Part shown: positions 25,178-34,383 of the stretch, piece after piece
Position numbering within the stretch: position 1 is the stretch's first letter
Layout of the letters: each line of letters opens with the position of its first letter
Assembly (NCBI RefSeq): GCF_005222755.1
Contig: NZ_STGD01000001.1
Coordinates: 496,001-560,000, forward strand
Direction of reading: 5' to 3'
DNA from: Roseomonas sp. HF4
GTDB taxonomy: Bacteria; Pseudomonadota; Alphaproteobacteria; Acetobacterales; Acetobacteraceae
DNA: 64,000 nt
Made by a program: the position numbers and the translations under genes
Notes under the pieces: model-generated
Databases searched by the model: none
Seen by the model: only the letters and a program-made list of their open reading frames with translations
What the model was told of the DNA's origin: nothing

Positions 25178-26581
25178 TCAGGCTCCGAAGGGGGCGACGG
25201 GGGCGCGGGCGACGCCTCGGGCTTCCAGCGCGCGCGCGACGCGCAGCGCGACGTCCTCCCGCCAGGGGGCGGCGATCACCTGCACGCCCATGGGCAGGGT
25301 GCCGGGCCAGACCGGCACCGCCACCACCGGCAGGCCGATGAAGGAAATGGGCTGGGTGTAGAGCCCGATATTCGGCCGGAGCGGCATCTCGACGCCGTCC
25401 AGCGTGACCGACTGCGTGCCGAGTGGCGGTGCGGCCATCGGCGTCGCGGGGGCGAGCAGCACGTCATGGTCGCGGAACACCGCCTCGGCCTGCTGCGCGA
25501 ACCAGCGCCGGAAGCGTTGCGCCGCCTGCACCCAGGCCGCCGGCAGCAGGGCGCCGGCGATCAGCCGGTCGCGAACGGCGGGGTCGAACTCGGCCGCGCG
25601 CGCGCGGAGCCGCGGCAGGTGCAACTCGCCTGCCTCCGCCATGGTGATGAGGAAGGCGGCACCGCGGGCGCGCTCCGCCTCGGGCAGCGCGGCTTCCGCC
25701 GTGACGCCGAGCGCAGCGCAAGCGAGGTCGAGCGCCGCGTCGCTCTCGGCCATCCGGTGCCGCGCGAACCAGCCGCCGAGCCGCGCGATGCGCAGCCCCG
25801 CGATGCCGGCCTCGAAGCCCTGCCCGACGGGCTCGGCCGCGCGCCGCGTACAGGCGGGATCGGCCGCGTCGGGGCCCGCCAGCGCGTCGAACACCGCCGC
25901 CAGGTCGCGCACGGACCGCGCCAGCGGCCCGACATGGTCGAGCGAGGCGACGAAGGGGAAGGCGCCCGCCCGCGACAGCCGCCCATAGGTCGGCTTCAGC
26001 CCGAAGGTGCCGCAGAAGGCGGCGGGCACGCGGATCGAGCCATTGGTGTCCGACCCCAGCGCCACCGCCGCCATCCCGCCCGCCACCGCGCCCCCCGACC
26101 CGCCCGAGGACCCGCCCGTCATGCGCCCCGTGTCGTGCGGGTTGCGCGACGCGCCGTCATGCGCGTTCTCGCCGGTGAAGTCGTAGGCGTATTCGCCCAT
26201 GTTGAGCGCGCCGAGCAGCAGCCCGCCGGCCGCCTCCAACCGCGCCACAGCCGTGGCATCCGTCGTCGCCGGCGGATGGTCGCGATTGATGCGCGACCCG
26301 GCGCGCGTGGCCAGCCCCGCGATGTCGAACAGGTTCTTGGCCGCGACCGGCGCGCCGGCCAGCGGCGGCAGCGCCGCCCCGCGCGCCCGCGCGGCGTCGA
26401 GTGCCACAGCACGCGCCCGCGCCCGCGCCGCCGTGACGTCGGTGAAGGCATTCAGCACCGGGTTGCGCGCCGCGATGCGCGCCAGCGCGGCCTCGGCCAG
26501 TTCGGCGGCGCTCGCCTCCCCGGCCGCGATGGCTGCCGCGATGCCGGTCGCGTCGCGGTCGAGCAGCTCCGCGACGCTCAT
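25178..26581 (-). CDS. AtzE-like amidase-signature hydrolase
   Basis: ATG 26581 (MSVAELL) overlaps the stop of the upstream small gene (ATGA). The 467-residue enzyme has the amidase-signature triad: Lys82 in [11 protein letters not shown], the cis-Ser near 158-159 in [10 protein letters not shown], and the nucleophile Ser182 in [12 protein letters not shown]. The order atzG-atzE-atzH and the strong AtzE-type C-terminus ([21 protein letters not shown]) support an AtzE/HpxY assignment. AtzE hydrolyses 1-carboxybiuret and needs the small AtzG subunit. No cyanuric acid hydrolase or triazine gene is nearby, so the set more likely serves oxalurate or another ureide. Confidence 0.9.
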   Translation of the reverse strand: MSVAELLDRDATGIAAAIAAGEASAAELAEAALARIAARNPVLNAFTDVTAARARARAVALDAARARGAALPPLAGAPVAAKNLFDIAGLATRAGSRINRDHPPATTDATAVARLEAAGGLLLGALNMGEYAYDFTGENAHDGASRNPHDTGRMTGGSSGGSGGAVAGGMAAVALGSDTNGSIRVPAAFCGTFGLKPTYGRLSRAGAFPFVASLDHVGPLARSVRDLAAVFDALAGPDAADPACTRRAAEPVGQGFEAGIAGLRIARLGGWFARHRMAESDAALDLACAALGVTAEAALPEAERARGAAFLITMAEAGELHLPRLRARAAEFDPAVRDRLIAGALLPAAWVQAAQRFRRWFAQQAEAVFRDHDVLLAPATPMAAPPLGTQSVTLDGVEMPLRPNIGLYTQPISFIGLPVVAVPVWPGTLPMGVQVIAAPWREDVALRVARALEARGVARAPVAPFGA

Positions 26582-26775
26582 CGGCCGGGCTCGAAGACCG
26601 GCGCGGGCTCGGTCGCGTCGGGCAATGGGAAGGCCTGCAGCGCGGCCGCGATGGCTCCCGCGACGCGCAGGTTGGCCGCGACCGCCGGCCGCCAGGCGGG
26701 GTCGAGCGGGATGCCGGTCGGGGGCAGAAGGGCGGCGAGCAGCGCCTCGGGGTCGGGGGGCATGGGATCGGGCAT
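26578..26775 (-). CDS. AtzG-like small amidase subunit (DUF4089)
   Basis: The 65-residue protein reads MPDPMPPDPEALLAA, then GIPLDPAWRPAVAANLRVAGAIAAALQAFPLPD and [10 protein letters not shown]. The L(D)PxWRPAVxANL block and the closing PAPVFxP are the signature of the small AtzG-like proteins that wrap around AtzE-type amidases and stabilise them. ATG 26763 (four codons later) is an alternative start. It overlaps the amidase start by 4 bp, so the two subunits are coupled in translation. It heads a minus-strand operon and is divergent from the glycosyltransferase at 26909. Confidence 0.85.
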   Translation of the reverse strand: MPDPMPPDPEALLAALLPPTGIPLDPAWRPAVAANLRVAGAIAAALQAFPLPDATEPAPVFEPGR

Positions 26776-26908
26776 GGCGGCAGGCTCCGTGACGGCGGGA
26801 TTCGATGCAATCCCCGCGCCGGACCCATCGACGCCTTGATTTGGCCCAAGCGGTGCGGTTCCTGGCGGCGATGGGCGGCAGGCGCCGCCCGGCCCTTCGG
26901 ATCGCCCC

Positions 26909-27868
26909 ATGACCAGCCCCGCCGCGCCCGCGCTCTCCATCGTCGTCCCCGCCTACAACGAGCAGGAGGTGCTGCCCGAATTCCACCGCCGCCTGGCCGC
27001 GGCGCTGGCGGACATCGGCATGGCCTGGGAGGTGGTCTACGTGAACGACGGCTCCCGCGACACGACGCTCGAGGTGATGCTCGGCCTGCAGGCCGGGGAC
27101 CCCCGCGCCGCGGTGGTCAACCTGTCGCGCAACTTCGGCAAGGAGATCGCGCTGACCGCCGGCCTCGACCACGCGCGCGCGACCGAGGCGGTGGTCGTGA
27201 TCGACGCCGACCTGCAGGACCCGCCCGAGGTGATCCCCGCCCTGGTCGCCGCCTGGCGGGAGGGCTTCGACGTCGTCTACGCCCAGCGCAACACGCGCGA
27301 AGGGGAAACTTGGCTCAAGAAGGCGACGGCGGCCGGCTTCTACCGGGTCATGCAGCGGCTTGGCGGCAAGGTCCACCTGCCGCCCGACACCGGCGACTTC
27401 CGCCTGATGTCGCGCCGCGCCGTCGATGCGCTGCTGAAGCTGCGCGAGCAGCACCGGTTCATGAAGGGCCTGTTCGCCTGGATCGGCTTCCCGTCCAGGG
27501 CGGTGCGCTACGACCGCGCGCCGCGCGCGGCCGGCACGACCAAGTGGAACTACTGGAAGCTCTGGAACTTCTCGCTGGAGGGCATCACGTCCTTCACCGT
27601 CGCGCCGCTCAAGGTCGCGACCTATCTCGGGCTGCTGACGGCGATCGGCGCCGTGCTCTACCTGACGCAGTTGCTCGTCCGCACCGCGCTCTATGGCAAC
27701 CCGGTCGCGGGCTATCCGAGCCTGCTCGCAGTCGTGCTGTTCCTGGGCGGGGTACAGATGATGATGCTCGGCATCATCGGCGAATACCTCGGGCGCATCT
27801 TCAACGAGACCAAGGGCCGGCCGCTCTACATCACGGAACGCTACGCGCCGAGCCGGACGGAGGGCTGA
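26909..27868 (+). CDS. GT2 glycosyltransferase, polyprenyl-phosphate type (GtrB/DPM1-like)
   Basis: The 319-residue protein has the GT-A fold of family 2: LSIVVPAYNEQEVLPEF, VNDGSRDTT, then NLSRNFGKEIALTAGLDHA, the metal-binding DADLQDPPE, and DTGDFRLMSRRAVDALL. Two transmembrane helices follow (about 225-250 and 263-288). This is the architecture of bactoprenol glucosyltransferases such as GtrB. It would transfer a sugar from a nucleotide sugar to undecaprenyl phosphate at the cytoplasmic membrane face. A polytopic GT-C-like protein lies convergent to it and could be the user of that lipid-linked sugar. No GtrA-like flippase is present. Confidence 0.9.
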   Translation: MTSPAAPALSIVVPAYNEQEVLPEFHRRLAAALADIGMAWEVVYVNDGSRDTTLEVMLGLQAGDPRAAVVNLSRNFGKEIALTAGLDHARATEAVVVIDADLQDPPEVIPALVAAWREGFDVVYAQRNTREGETWLKKATAAGFYRVMQRLGGKVHLPPDTGDFRLMSRRAVDALLKLREQHRFMKGLFAWIGFPSRAVRYDRAPRAAGTTKWNYWKLWNFSLEGITSFTVAPLKVATYLGLLTAIGAVLYLTQLLVRTALYGNPVAGYPSLLAVVLFLGGVQMMMLGIIGEYLGRIFNETKGRPLYITERYAPSRTEG

Positions 27869-27895
27869 CGGCGGGCATCCGCTCGGGGGTCGAAA

Positions 27896-28025
27896 GGTGG
27901 GGGGAGGAGAACCTCCCCCGAGCCCCCTCCCTTCTTTGTCACTTGGCGCTGGTCCTGAAGGTCGGACGCCAAGAAGGCAAAGAAGGTTGTGGGGGGTCCG
28001 GGGGGAGAAGTTCCCTTCTCCCCCC
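27896..28025. repeat. three-hairpin intergenic repeat, copy C (between convergent genes)
   Basis: The two terminal hairpins are as in copy B. The middle stem pairs CCTTCTTTG with CAAAGAAGG and, inside it, CTTGGCG with CGCCAAG. The bases of the middle loop differ from copies A and B while the pairing is kept, so the structure looks more conserved than the sequence. Confidence 0.86.
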
Positions 28026-28054
28026 GCCCTTCCTTCACCCCGCGTCGAGGAAGC

Positions 28055-29704
28055 TCATCCCCCCGGCATGACCCGGCACACGAGCAGCTCGCCGACCGCC
28101 CGGCACGCCGCGGCCGCCCCGGGCATGCCGGCCTCGACCGCCGCCCGCGCGCCCGGCAGCGCGATGCGCAGTTCCCCGGGCGCGAGCGGCGCGGCGATGG
28201 TGGCCGCGTCCCGGCAGGCCGGGCGCTCGCCGCGCCAGCGCGCGACGTACATGGTGTTGGCGGGCACGCCGCGCTCGGCGGCCAGGCTCAGCACCTGCAG
28301 CTGGAGCGCATGCGTGCCCATCGTGTCCGGCTTCGGCACACAGGGCCAACTCGGCAGCAGAGTCAGCCGGCCGGCCTCGGCCAGCAGGGCGCGCAGCGCC
28401 GGCGCGTCGACCGTCCAGGGCGCGCGCTGCTGCGCCCAGGCTGCGATCGCGGCGCGGTTCGGCGCGGCATCGGCGAATTGCACCAGGCCCAGCGCCAGCG
28501 CCGCCGCCGGCCCGATACGCGGCACCCGCGCGATCAGCGCGACCGTGCCCACCAGCAACGCGAGCCCGACCGGCCAGAAGAACCGGCCCGAGGCGCGGAA
28601 CTGCTGCAAGGGCCCCGGCGCCTCCCCGAGGTCGAGCAGGATCGAGGCCCCGGCGCCGACGCGGAAGGACACCGCCAGCAGCGTCAGCGCCAGCAGCACC
28701 AGCGCAAGCCCGGCATGGCGCCGCAACGTCGCCGCCACCGCCCGCGGCGCCGCCAGCGCCAGCGCGGCGAGCCCCGCCAGCAGCCCGAGGCCGAGCCAGT
28801 TGTAGCCCTCCCACCCGCCATGGCCGGTCGCATCGATCTCCGCCGCGACGAGCCCGCCCAGCACCCAGGACCGATGCGGCCAGACCGGCGAGAGGAGGTT
28901 CAGCGCAAAGTCGCCATAGCCGCCGTCTCCGGCCGCGCCCAGGTAGCCGAAGGCCGCCATGGTGCCGCCCACCGCGACCGTGCAGGCCGCGACACCAAGC
29001 GCCGCGGCCACCCAGCCGCGGTCGCCCCGCAGCAGCAGCGTCGCCGGGACCGCGGCGAGCAGCGCCAGCGCCATCGCGGCCAGGTAGGGATGCACGAGCA
29101 GCGTCGCGACCGCCGCCGCGACCGCCGCCGCCCACATCAGGACGGTCTGGCCCCGCGCCAGCCGCAGATAGAGGCCGAGCGCCACGAGCAGCGTGAAATG
29201 CCCGACCAGCGCGGCGTGGCCGTAGCGGTTCAGGAAGGCCGGCATGGAGGCCGCCGCCAGGGCCACGCCCATCGCCGGCAGCAGGCGCCGTTCCCCGGTG
29301 CCGCGCAGGCACCAGACCGCGGCCACGGGCTGCATCACCCAGGCGATGGCGTACCAGAGGCCGATGCCGTGGAAGCCATCCGGCAGCCATCCGCGCAGCG
29401 CCTTCAGCACCAGCGCCAGCGCCGGGATGCCGTCGACGAAGGCGATGTTCAGCCCTTCGGGCGGGATCAGGTTCCGCGCCATCAGCGGCGGCCAGCGCCA
29501 GGCGTCGGCCAGGAAATAACGCTGCGCGATGGCGTGCTGCGCGGCGTCGCCCTGCGGCGCGAAGGCGGCACCCGCGCGCGGCACCAGGACATCCGCCGGG
29601 AAGACGGCGGCGACGAGCACCGCGCCGAGCAGCAGCGCGAATCCGTAGGACAGGGCGGTGACGAGGCGGGGGGACAGGGGCGCGGGCTCCGGCGGCAGGG
29701 TCAA
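28055..29704 (-). CDS. polytopic membrane protein, GT-C-like (DUF6311-type)
   Basis: About 549 residues with roughly ten to twelve hydrophobic segments spread over residues 14-415. A soluble periplasmic tail of about 130 residues follows. The first large loop (FAPQGDAAQHAIAQRYFLADAWRWPP) has the acidic, aromatic character of GT-C glycosyltransferase active-site loops. The family is probably DUF6311, but I recognise it only loosely. It may transfer sugar from a polyprenyl-phosphate donor, such as the product of the neighbouring GtrB-like enzyme. The start is uncertain: the frame has only TTG at 29704 before the first helix, and no good ribosome site is visible. Confidence 0.75.
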   Translation of the reverse strand: MTLPPEPAPLSPRLVTALSYGFALLLGAVLVAAVFPADVLVPRAGAAFAPQGDAAQHAIAQRYFLADAWRWPPLMARNLIPPEGLNIAFVDGIPALALVLKALRGWLPDGFHGIGLWYAIAWVMQPVAAVWCLRGTGERRLLPAMGVALAAASMPAFLNRYGHAALVGHFTLLVALGLYLRLARGQTVLMWAAAVAAAVATLLVHPYLAAMALALLAAVPATLLLRGDRGWVAAALGVAACTVAVGGTMAAFGYLGAAGDGGYGDFALNLLSPVWPHRSWVLGGLVAAEIDATGHGGWEGYNWLGLGLLAGLAALALAAPRAVAATLRRHAGLALVLLALTLLAVSFRVGAGASILLDLGEAPGPLQQFRASGRFFWPVGLALLVGTVALIARVPRIGPAAALALGLVQFADAAPNRAAIAAWAQQRAPWTVDAPALRALLAEAGRLTLLPSWPCVPKPDTMGTHALQLQVLSLAAERGVPANTMYVARWRGERPACRDAATIAAPLAPGELRIALPGARAAVEAGMPGAAAACRAVGELLVCRVMPGG

Positions 29705-29953
29705 GAGGCTGTAGAGGATGATGAGGTCCGCTGGATACCGCCTGCCGGACGACGGCCGTCATGCTGCGCCGCCACAATCCCGCCGCAACCGCGTCCCACT
29801 TCGGTCAGGCCCGCGGGTCATCGTCCGCTTCATCCAAGGCTCCTGCCGGAGTTCACGGTGCCCAGGCGGCGCCGCACCGGCGGGAGAAGCGGACACCCCT
29901 GGCCGCCGCCGGCCCCCCCGGCAGCGGTTTCGCCCAGAAGGCCGATATCGCTC

Positions 29954-30649
29954 ATGTCCAGCGTTCCGGTTGGTCCCCTTTCCTCGCAGGGCGCGTCCTC
30001 TGTCGCGGTGCCCTCGGCCGGCGCGGGCGACCGCGCGGCCCTGCCCCGGGTCAAGCGCGCGATGGATGTCGCCCTCGCCGGCGCGGCCCTGCTGCTCGCG
30101 CTGCCCATCTTCCTTTTGATCGCCCTTGCGGTGCGCGTCGACGGCGGGTCCGCCTTCTACGCCCATCCGCGCGTCGGCCGCGGCGGGCGCCTGTTCGGCT
30201 GCCTCAAGTTCCGCTCGATGGTGGTGGACAGCCAGGCGCGCCTCGACGCGCTGCTCGCCGCCGATCCCGCGGCGCGGGCGGAATGGGAGGCGACGCGCAA
30301 GCTCCGCCGCGACCCGCGCGTGACGCGCATCGGCCGCTTCCTCCGCGCCACCTCGCTGGATGAACTGCCGCAGCTGCTGAACGTCCTGAAGGGGGAGATG
30401 AGCATCGTCGGCCCCCGCCCGGTGACGCAGTCGGAACTCGACCGCCACTACGGCGCGGCGGCGGCGCACTACCTGTCGGTCCGCCCGGGCATCACCGGCC
30501 TCTGGCAGGTGAGCGGCCGCAGCGAGACCTCCTACGACCAGCGGGTCGCGCTCGACGTCGCCTATGTCTCGCAGCCGTCGGTGCTGGCGGACCTGCGTAT
30601 CCTGGTGCGCACCCCGGTTGCCGTGCTGTCGCGCCGCGGCGCACACTGA
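29954..30649 (+). CDS. undecaprenyl-phosphate sugar-1-phosphate transferase (ExoY/WcaJ C-terminal type)
   Basis: From ATG 29954 the product has 231 residues; the long in-frame upstream region is a GC artefact. One membrane helix lies at about 38-60 (ALAGAALLLALPIFLLIALAV). The bacterial sugar transferase domain follows: LFGCLKFRSMVVDSQ, RRDPRVTRIGRFLRATSLDELPQLLNV, GEMSIVGPRPV and RPGITGLWQVSGR. It lacks the extra N-terminal helices of WbaP, so it is the short ExoY type. It puts the first sugar phosphate on the lipid carrier and so starts repeat-unit synthesis. Flippase and glycosyltransferase genes follow. Confidence 0.92.
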   Translation: MSSVPVGPLSSQGASSVAVPSAGAGDRAALPRVKRAMDVALAGAALLLALPIFLLIALAVRVDGGSAFYAHPRVGRGGRLFGCLKFRSMVVDSQARLDALLAADPAARAEWEATRKLRRDPRVTRIGRFLRATSLDELPQLLNVLKGEMSIVGPRPVTQSELDRHYGAAAAHYLSVRPGITGLWQVSGRSETSYDQRVALDVAYVSQPSVLADLRILVRTPVAVLSRRGAH

Positions 30650-30677
30650 GCCTCAGGAGCAGTCGAGGCCCCATCCG

Positions 30678-32189
30678 ATGACGATCGCGGCGTCCGAGGG
30701 CCCGGAGGACCGGGCCGGCGGGCGCAGGCTCGTCTCCGGCGTGCTGTGGAACGCGGCGGGACGCGGCGTGCCGCTGCTGCTGGCGCTGGCCCTGACGCCG
30801 GTGCTGGTCCACCTCCTGGGCACGGAGCGCTGGGGCCTGTTCACCCTGGCGCTGGCGCTGGTCGGCATCTTCGGCGTCTTCGACCTCGGCCTCGGCATGG
30901 CGCTGACGCGCGCGGTCTCGGAACGGATCGGCCAGGGCCGCGGGGCGGAGGCGCCGGCGCTGGTCGGCGCCACGCTCATCTCGCTGATGGTGCTCTCGGC
31001 CGTGATGGGCGGGATTGCCTTCGCGCTGATGCCGCTGCTGATCGAGCGCGTGCTGCTGGTGCCTCCGGCGCTGAAGGCGGAGGCGCTGGCCGCCTTTCGG
31101 CTGCTGGCGCTGGGCGCGCCGCTGGTCGTGCTGAACGCGGCGCTCTGGGGCGTGCTGGCGGCCTGGCAGCGCTTCCGGGCGGCGAACCTCGTGAACATGC
31201 CGGTCAGCATCTTCTACTACCTCGGCCCGGTGATCGCGCTGCTGGTCTGGGACAGCCTGGTCGCGGTCATGGCGGCGCTGGTGCTGGTGCGGCTCGCCAG
31301 CGGGCTGGCCTATGCTGCGCTGGCTTGGCGGCACGTGCCGGGGCTCGGTCTGGCGCAGGCGCGCTTCGCCCTGCTGCGGCCGCTGCTGCGGCAGGGCGGC
31401 TGGATGAGCCTCTCGGGCGCGCTGACCCAGGTGCTCCTTTATGCCGACCGCTTCCTGATCGGCGCGCTGATCGGGCTGACGGCGGTCGCGTTCTATGCGA
31501 CACCGCTCGACCTCGTCATGCGCATGTGGATCCTGCCCGTGGCGGTGGCGCAGGCGCTGCTGCCGGCCATCGCCTCCTCCTTCCGGGTCGCGCCCGAACG
31601 GACGGCGCTGCTGCTGCGGCGCGGCGCGCTGATCGTGGCCGCGGTCGGCCTGCCGGCCTGCCTCGTGCTGGTCGCGGGCGCCGAATGGCTGCTGTGGCTC
31701 TGGCTCGGCACGGAATTCGCGGAAGGCGGCGGCATGGTGCTGCGCATCCTGTCGGTCGGCATCTTCTTCTCCTGCCTCGCCTTCGTGCCGGGCACCTTCC
31801 TCGACGCCATCGGCCGACCGGACGTGACGGCGAGCTTCTCGCTGGCGCAGGCGGCGGTGTTCCTGCCGCTCGGCGCGGGGCTGCTGGTGCTGGTGGGCAT
31901 CGAGGGCGCGGCCATCGCCTGGGCGCTGCGCGCCGCGACCGACTGCGCCGGGCGCTTCCTGCTGGCCGCGCGCTTCTACCCGGCCGCGGCCACGAGCGGG
32001 CGGGCACTGCTGCCGCTGATGGCGGTGGCGGGCGCCGGGCTGGCGCTGATGGTGCCGCTGCCGGGGCTGCTGCCCGCGGCCGCGCTCGGCGCCGTGACGC
32101 TGGCGGCGGCCCTCGCGGTCGGCTGGCGCGCCGCGCCGGCCGAGGATCGCGCCACGATGCTGCGGCGCCTCCGCATGGCGCGCGCATGA
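30678..32189 (+). CDS. polysaccharide repeat-unit flippase (Wzx-like, MOP superfamily)
   Basis: The 503-residue protein has about twelve to fourteen hydrophobic helices and the Wzx-like start LVSGVLWNAAGRGVPLLLALALTPVLVHLLG, with GLFTLALALVGIFGVFDLGLG soon after. GWMSLSGALTQVLLYADRFLIG in the middle is typical of oligosaccharide flippases. It would move undecaprenyl-linked repeat units across the inner membrane. It lies 28 bp after the initiating sugar transferase and overlaps the next glycosyltransferase by 4 bp. No Wzy polymerase or Wzc/Wza export gene is seen here. Confidence 0.9.
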   Translation: MTIAASEGPEDRAGGRRLVSGVLWNAAGRGVPLLLALALTPVLVHLLGTERWGLFTLALALVGIFGVFDLGLGMALTRAVSERIGQGRGAEAPALVGATLISLMVLSAVMGGIAFALMPLLIERVLLVPPALKAEALAAFRLLALGAPLVVLNAALWGVLAAWQRFRAANLVNMPVSIFYYLGPVIALLVWDSLVAVMAALVLVRLASGLAYAALAWRHVPGLGLAQARFALLRPLLRQGGWMSLSGALTQVLLYADRFLIGALIGLTAVAFYATPLDLVMRMWILPVAVAQALLPAIASSFRVAPERTALLLRRGALIVAAVGLPACLVLVAGAEWLLWLWLGTEFAEGGGMVLRILSVGIFFSCLAFVPGTFLDAIGRPDVTASFSLAQAAVFLPLGAGLLVLVGIEGAAIAWALRAATDCAGRFLLAARFYPAAATSGRALLPLMAVAGAGLALMVPLPGLLPAAALGAVTLAAALAVGWRAAPAEDRATMLRRLRMARA

Positions 32190-33262
32190 CGGGCCTCGCG
32201 ATCAACGGCCGCTACCTGACGCAGGGCATGACCGGCGTGCAGCGATTCGCAACCGAGATCGTCGCGGCCGCCGATACCCTCGCCGGCGCCGGCGCATGGC
32301 CGGTGGCGCGGGTGCTGCACCCGCCGGGCGCGCGGGATGCCGGGCTGCGGCACCTGCGCGCGGAAGCCGTCGGCACGCGCGGCGGCCAGGCCTGGGAACA
32401 GCTCGACCTGCCGCGCGCGCTCGCCGGTGATGTCCTGGTCAACCTCGGCAACACCGCGCCGCTGCTGGCCGGCGCGCGGCAGGCGGTGGTGATCCACGAC
32501 GCCGGCGCCTTCGACACGCCCGAGAGCTACTCCTTCGCCTTCCGCACCTGGTACCGGCTGCTGCAGCGGCGCCTGGCGCGCAGCGGCGCGCGGCTGCTGA
32601 CGGTGTCGGCGTTCTCGCGCACGCGGATCGCGGCGGCGCTCGGCGTCGATCCCGCCGCGATCGGCGTGCTGCCCGAAGGGGGCGAGCACGTTCTGCGCAT
32701 CCCGGCCGATGCCGCCGTGCTCGGCCGGCACCGGCTGGAGCCGGGCCGCTTCGCGCTGGTGGTCGGCAATCCGGCGGCGCACAAGAACCTGGCCGCGCTC
32801 GGTGCGGCGGCCGAGGCGCTCGGGCGGCAAGGCCTCACGCTGGCGGTCGCGGGAGCGGCGGACCCGGCGGTGTTCCGCGCCGGCGGCGGCGTGGCGGCCG
32901 ATGCCGCGCGCGTGCTGGGCCGGGTCTCGGATGCTGAGTTGCGCGCATTGTACGAGGCCGCGCTCTGCCTCGTCTTCCCGTCGCGCTACGAAGGCTTCGG
33001 CCTGCCGCCGCTCGAAGCCATGACCTGCGGCTGCCCGGTCGTCGCCGCGCGCGCCGGCGCCGTGCCGGAGGTCTGCGGCGATGCCGCGCTCTGGTTCGAC
33101 CCGGCCGAGCCCGCGACATTGGCCGAGCAGTTGCTGCGACTCGCGACCGAGGACGGCCTGCGCGACGGGCTGCGCGCAGCGGGCCTCGATCGCGCGCGGG
33201 GCTTCACCTGGGACCGCGCGGCGCGGGAGCTTCTCGCGCTGGTGCAGGAACGCATCGCATGA
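32186..33262 (+). CDS. GT4-type glycosyltransferase (mannosyltransferase-like)
   Basis: The 358-residue enzyme has the GT-B fold of family 4. The N-terminal part has INGRYLTQGMTGVQRFATEIV and VIHDAGAFDTPESYS. The C-terminal donor domain has FALVVGNPAAHKNLAAL and the E-x7-E-like motif in PSRYEGFGLPPLEAMTCGCPVVAA. It is cytoplasmic and uses a nucleotide sugar to extend the lipid-linked oligosaccharide. Both ends overlap neighbours by 4 bp (ATGA), giving tight translational coupling with the flippase and the next transferase. Confidence 0.92.
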   Translation: MTGLAINGRYLTQGMTGVQRFATEIVAAADTLAGAGAWPVARVLHPPGARDAGLRHLRAEAVGTRGGQAWEQLDLPRALAGDVLVNLGNTAPLLAGARQAVVIHDAGAFDTPESYSFAFRTWYRLLQRRLARSGARLLTVSAFSRTRIAAALGVDPAAIGVLPEGGEHVLRIPADAAVLGRHRLEPGRFALVVGNPAAHKNLAALGAAAEALGRQGLTLAVAGAADPAVFRAGGGVAADAARVLGRVSDAELRALYEAALCLVFPSRYEGFGLPPLEAMTCGCPVVAARAGAVPEVCGDAALWFDPAEPATLAEQLLRLATEDGLRDGLRAAGLDRARGFTWDRAARELLALVQERIA

Positions 33263-34383
33263 AGGTCGCCATCGTCCACGAATGGCTCGAAACCCACGCG
33301 GGGTCCGAGCGCGTGCTGGAACAGCTGATCGCGGAATGGCCGCAGGCGGACCTCTTCGCCGTCTGCGACTTTCTGCCCGAGGCCGAGCGCGGCTTCCTGC
33401 GCGGCAAGCCGGTGGCGACCACCTTCATCCAGCGCCTGCCCTTCGCGCGGAAGCACTTCCGGAAGTTCCTCGGCCTGATGCCGCTCGCGATCGAGCAGCT
33501 CGACCTCGCGGGCTACGACCTGGTGCTGTCCTCCTCCCACGCCGTCGCCAAGGGTGTGCTGACGGGGCCGGGGCAGCTGCATGTGTCCTACGTGCACAGC
33601 CCGATGCGCTATGCGTGGGACCTGCAGCACCAATACCTGCGGGAGGCGGGGCTCGAGCGCGGGCTCAAGGGGATGTACACGCGCAGCCTGCTGCACCGGA
33701 TGCGGATGTGGGACCGCGCCAGCGCGCTCAACCCCGACGTGGTCGTGGCCAATTCCGGCTACATCGCCGAACGCATCCGCAAGTCCTGGCGGCGCGAGAG
33801 CGTCGTCGTGCATCCGCCGGTCGACATCGAGCGCTTCGCGCTGCGCGAGGCGAAGGAGGACTACCACCTCATCGCGTCGCGCATGGTGCCCTACAAGCGG
33901 ATCGAGCTGATCGCCGAGGCGTTCCGGCGCATGCCCGGCCGCCGCCTCGTGGTGGTGGGCGACGGCCCGAACGCGCCCCGCGTGCGGGACGCCGCGGCCG
34001 GCGCGCCCAACATCGAATTCCGCGGCCGCGTCGGCCAGGAGGAACTGGTCGCGCTGACGCAATCCGCCCGCGCCTGCGTCTTCGCGGCCGAGGAGGATTT
34101 CGGCATCGCGACGGTCGAGGCGCAGGCCTGCGGCACGCCCGTGATCGCCTTCGGCCGGGGCGGAGCGCGGGACATCGTCGTCCCGCCCGGCGCCCCTCGG
34201 CCGACCGGCCTGCTGTTCGACGAGCAGAGCGCCGAGGCCATCGTTTCCGCCGTGGAACGCTGCGCGGGCCTGGCGTTCTCGCCACAAGATTGCCGCACCA
34301 ATGCGGAAAGGTTCTCCCCAGTCGCCTTCCGCGGCGCGATGCGCCGCATCGTCCAGGAAGCGCGCGAGGGACAGTCCCGATGA
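33259..34383 (+). CDS. GT4-type glycosyltransferase
   Basis: The 374-residue enzyme begins KVAIVHEWLETHAGSERVLEQLI, a start typical of WbaZ-like mannosyl or rhamnosyl transferases. It contains YVHSPMRYAWDLQHQYL and the acceptor-side NSGYIAERIRKSW. The donor-site segments are HLIASRMVPYKRIELIAEAF and FAAEEDFGIATVEAQACGTPVIAFGRGG. It would add a sugar to the growing repeat unit in the cytoplasm. It overlaps the preceding and following genes by 4 bp each, part of one transcription unit. Confidence 0.92.
   Translation: MKVAIVHEWLETHAGSERVLEQLIAEWPQADLFAVCDFLPEAERGFLRGKPVATTFIQRLPFARKHFRKFLGLMPLAIEQLDLAGYDLVLSSSHAVAKGVLTGPGQLHVSYVHSPMRYAWDLQHQYLREAGLERGLKGMYTRSLLHRMRMWDRASALNPDVVVANSGYIAERIRKSWRRESVVVHPPVDIERFALREAKEDYHLIASRMVPYKRIELIAEAFRRMPGRRLVVVGDGPNAPRVRDAAAGAPNIEFRGRVGQEELVALTQSARACVFAAEEDFGIATVEAQACGTPVIAFGRGGARDIVVPPGAPRPTGLLFDEQSAEAIVSAVERCAGLAFSPQDCRTNAERFSPVAFRGAMRRIVQEAREGQSR

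Noticed and set aside
27989-29953. Upstream extension of the ExoY-type sugar transferase frame
   Set aside because: The extension runs through the repeat copy C and opposite the polytopic protein gene; its residues are Arg/Gln/Gly-rich and unrelated to sugar transferases.
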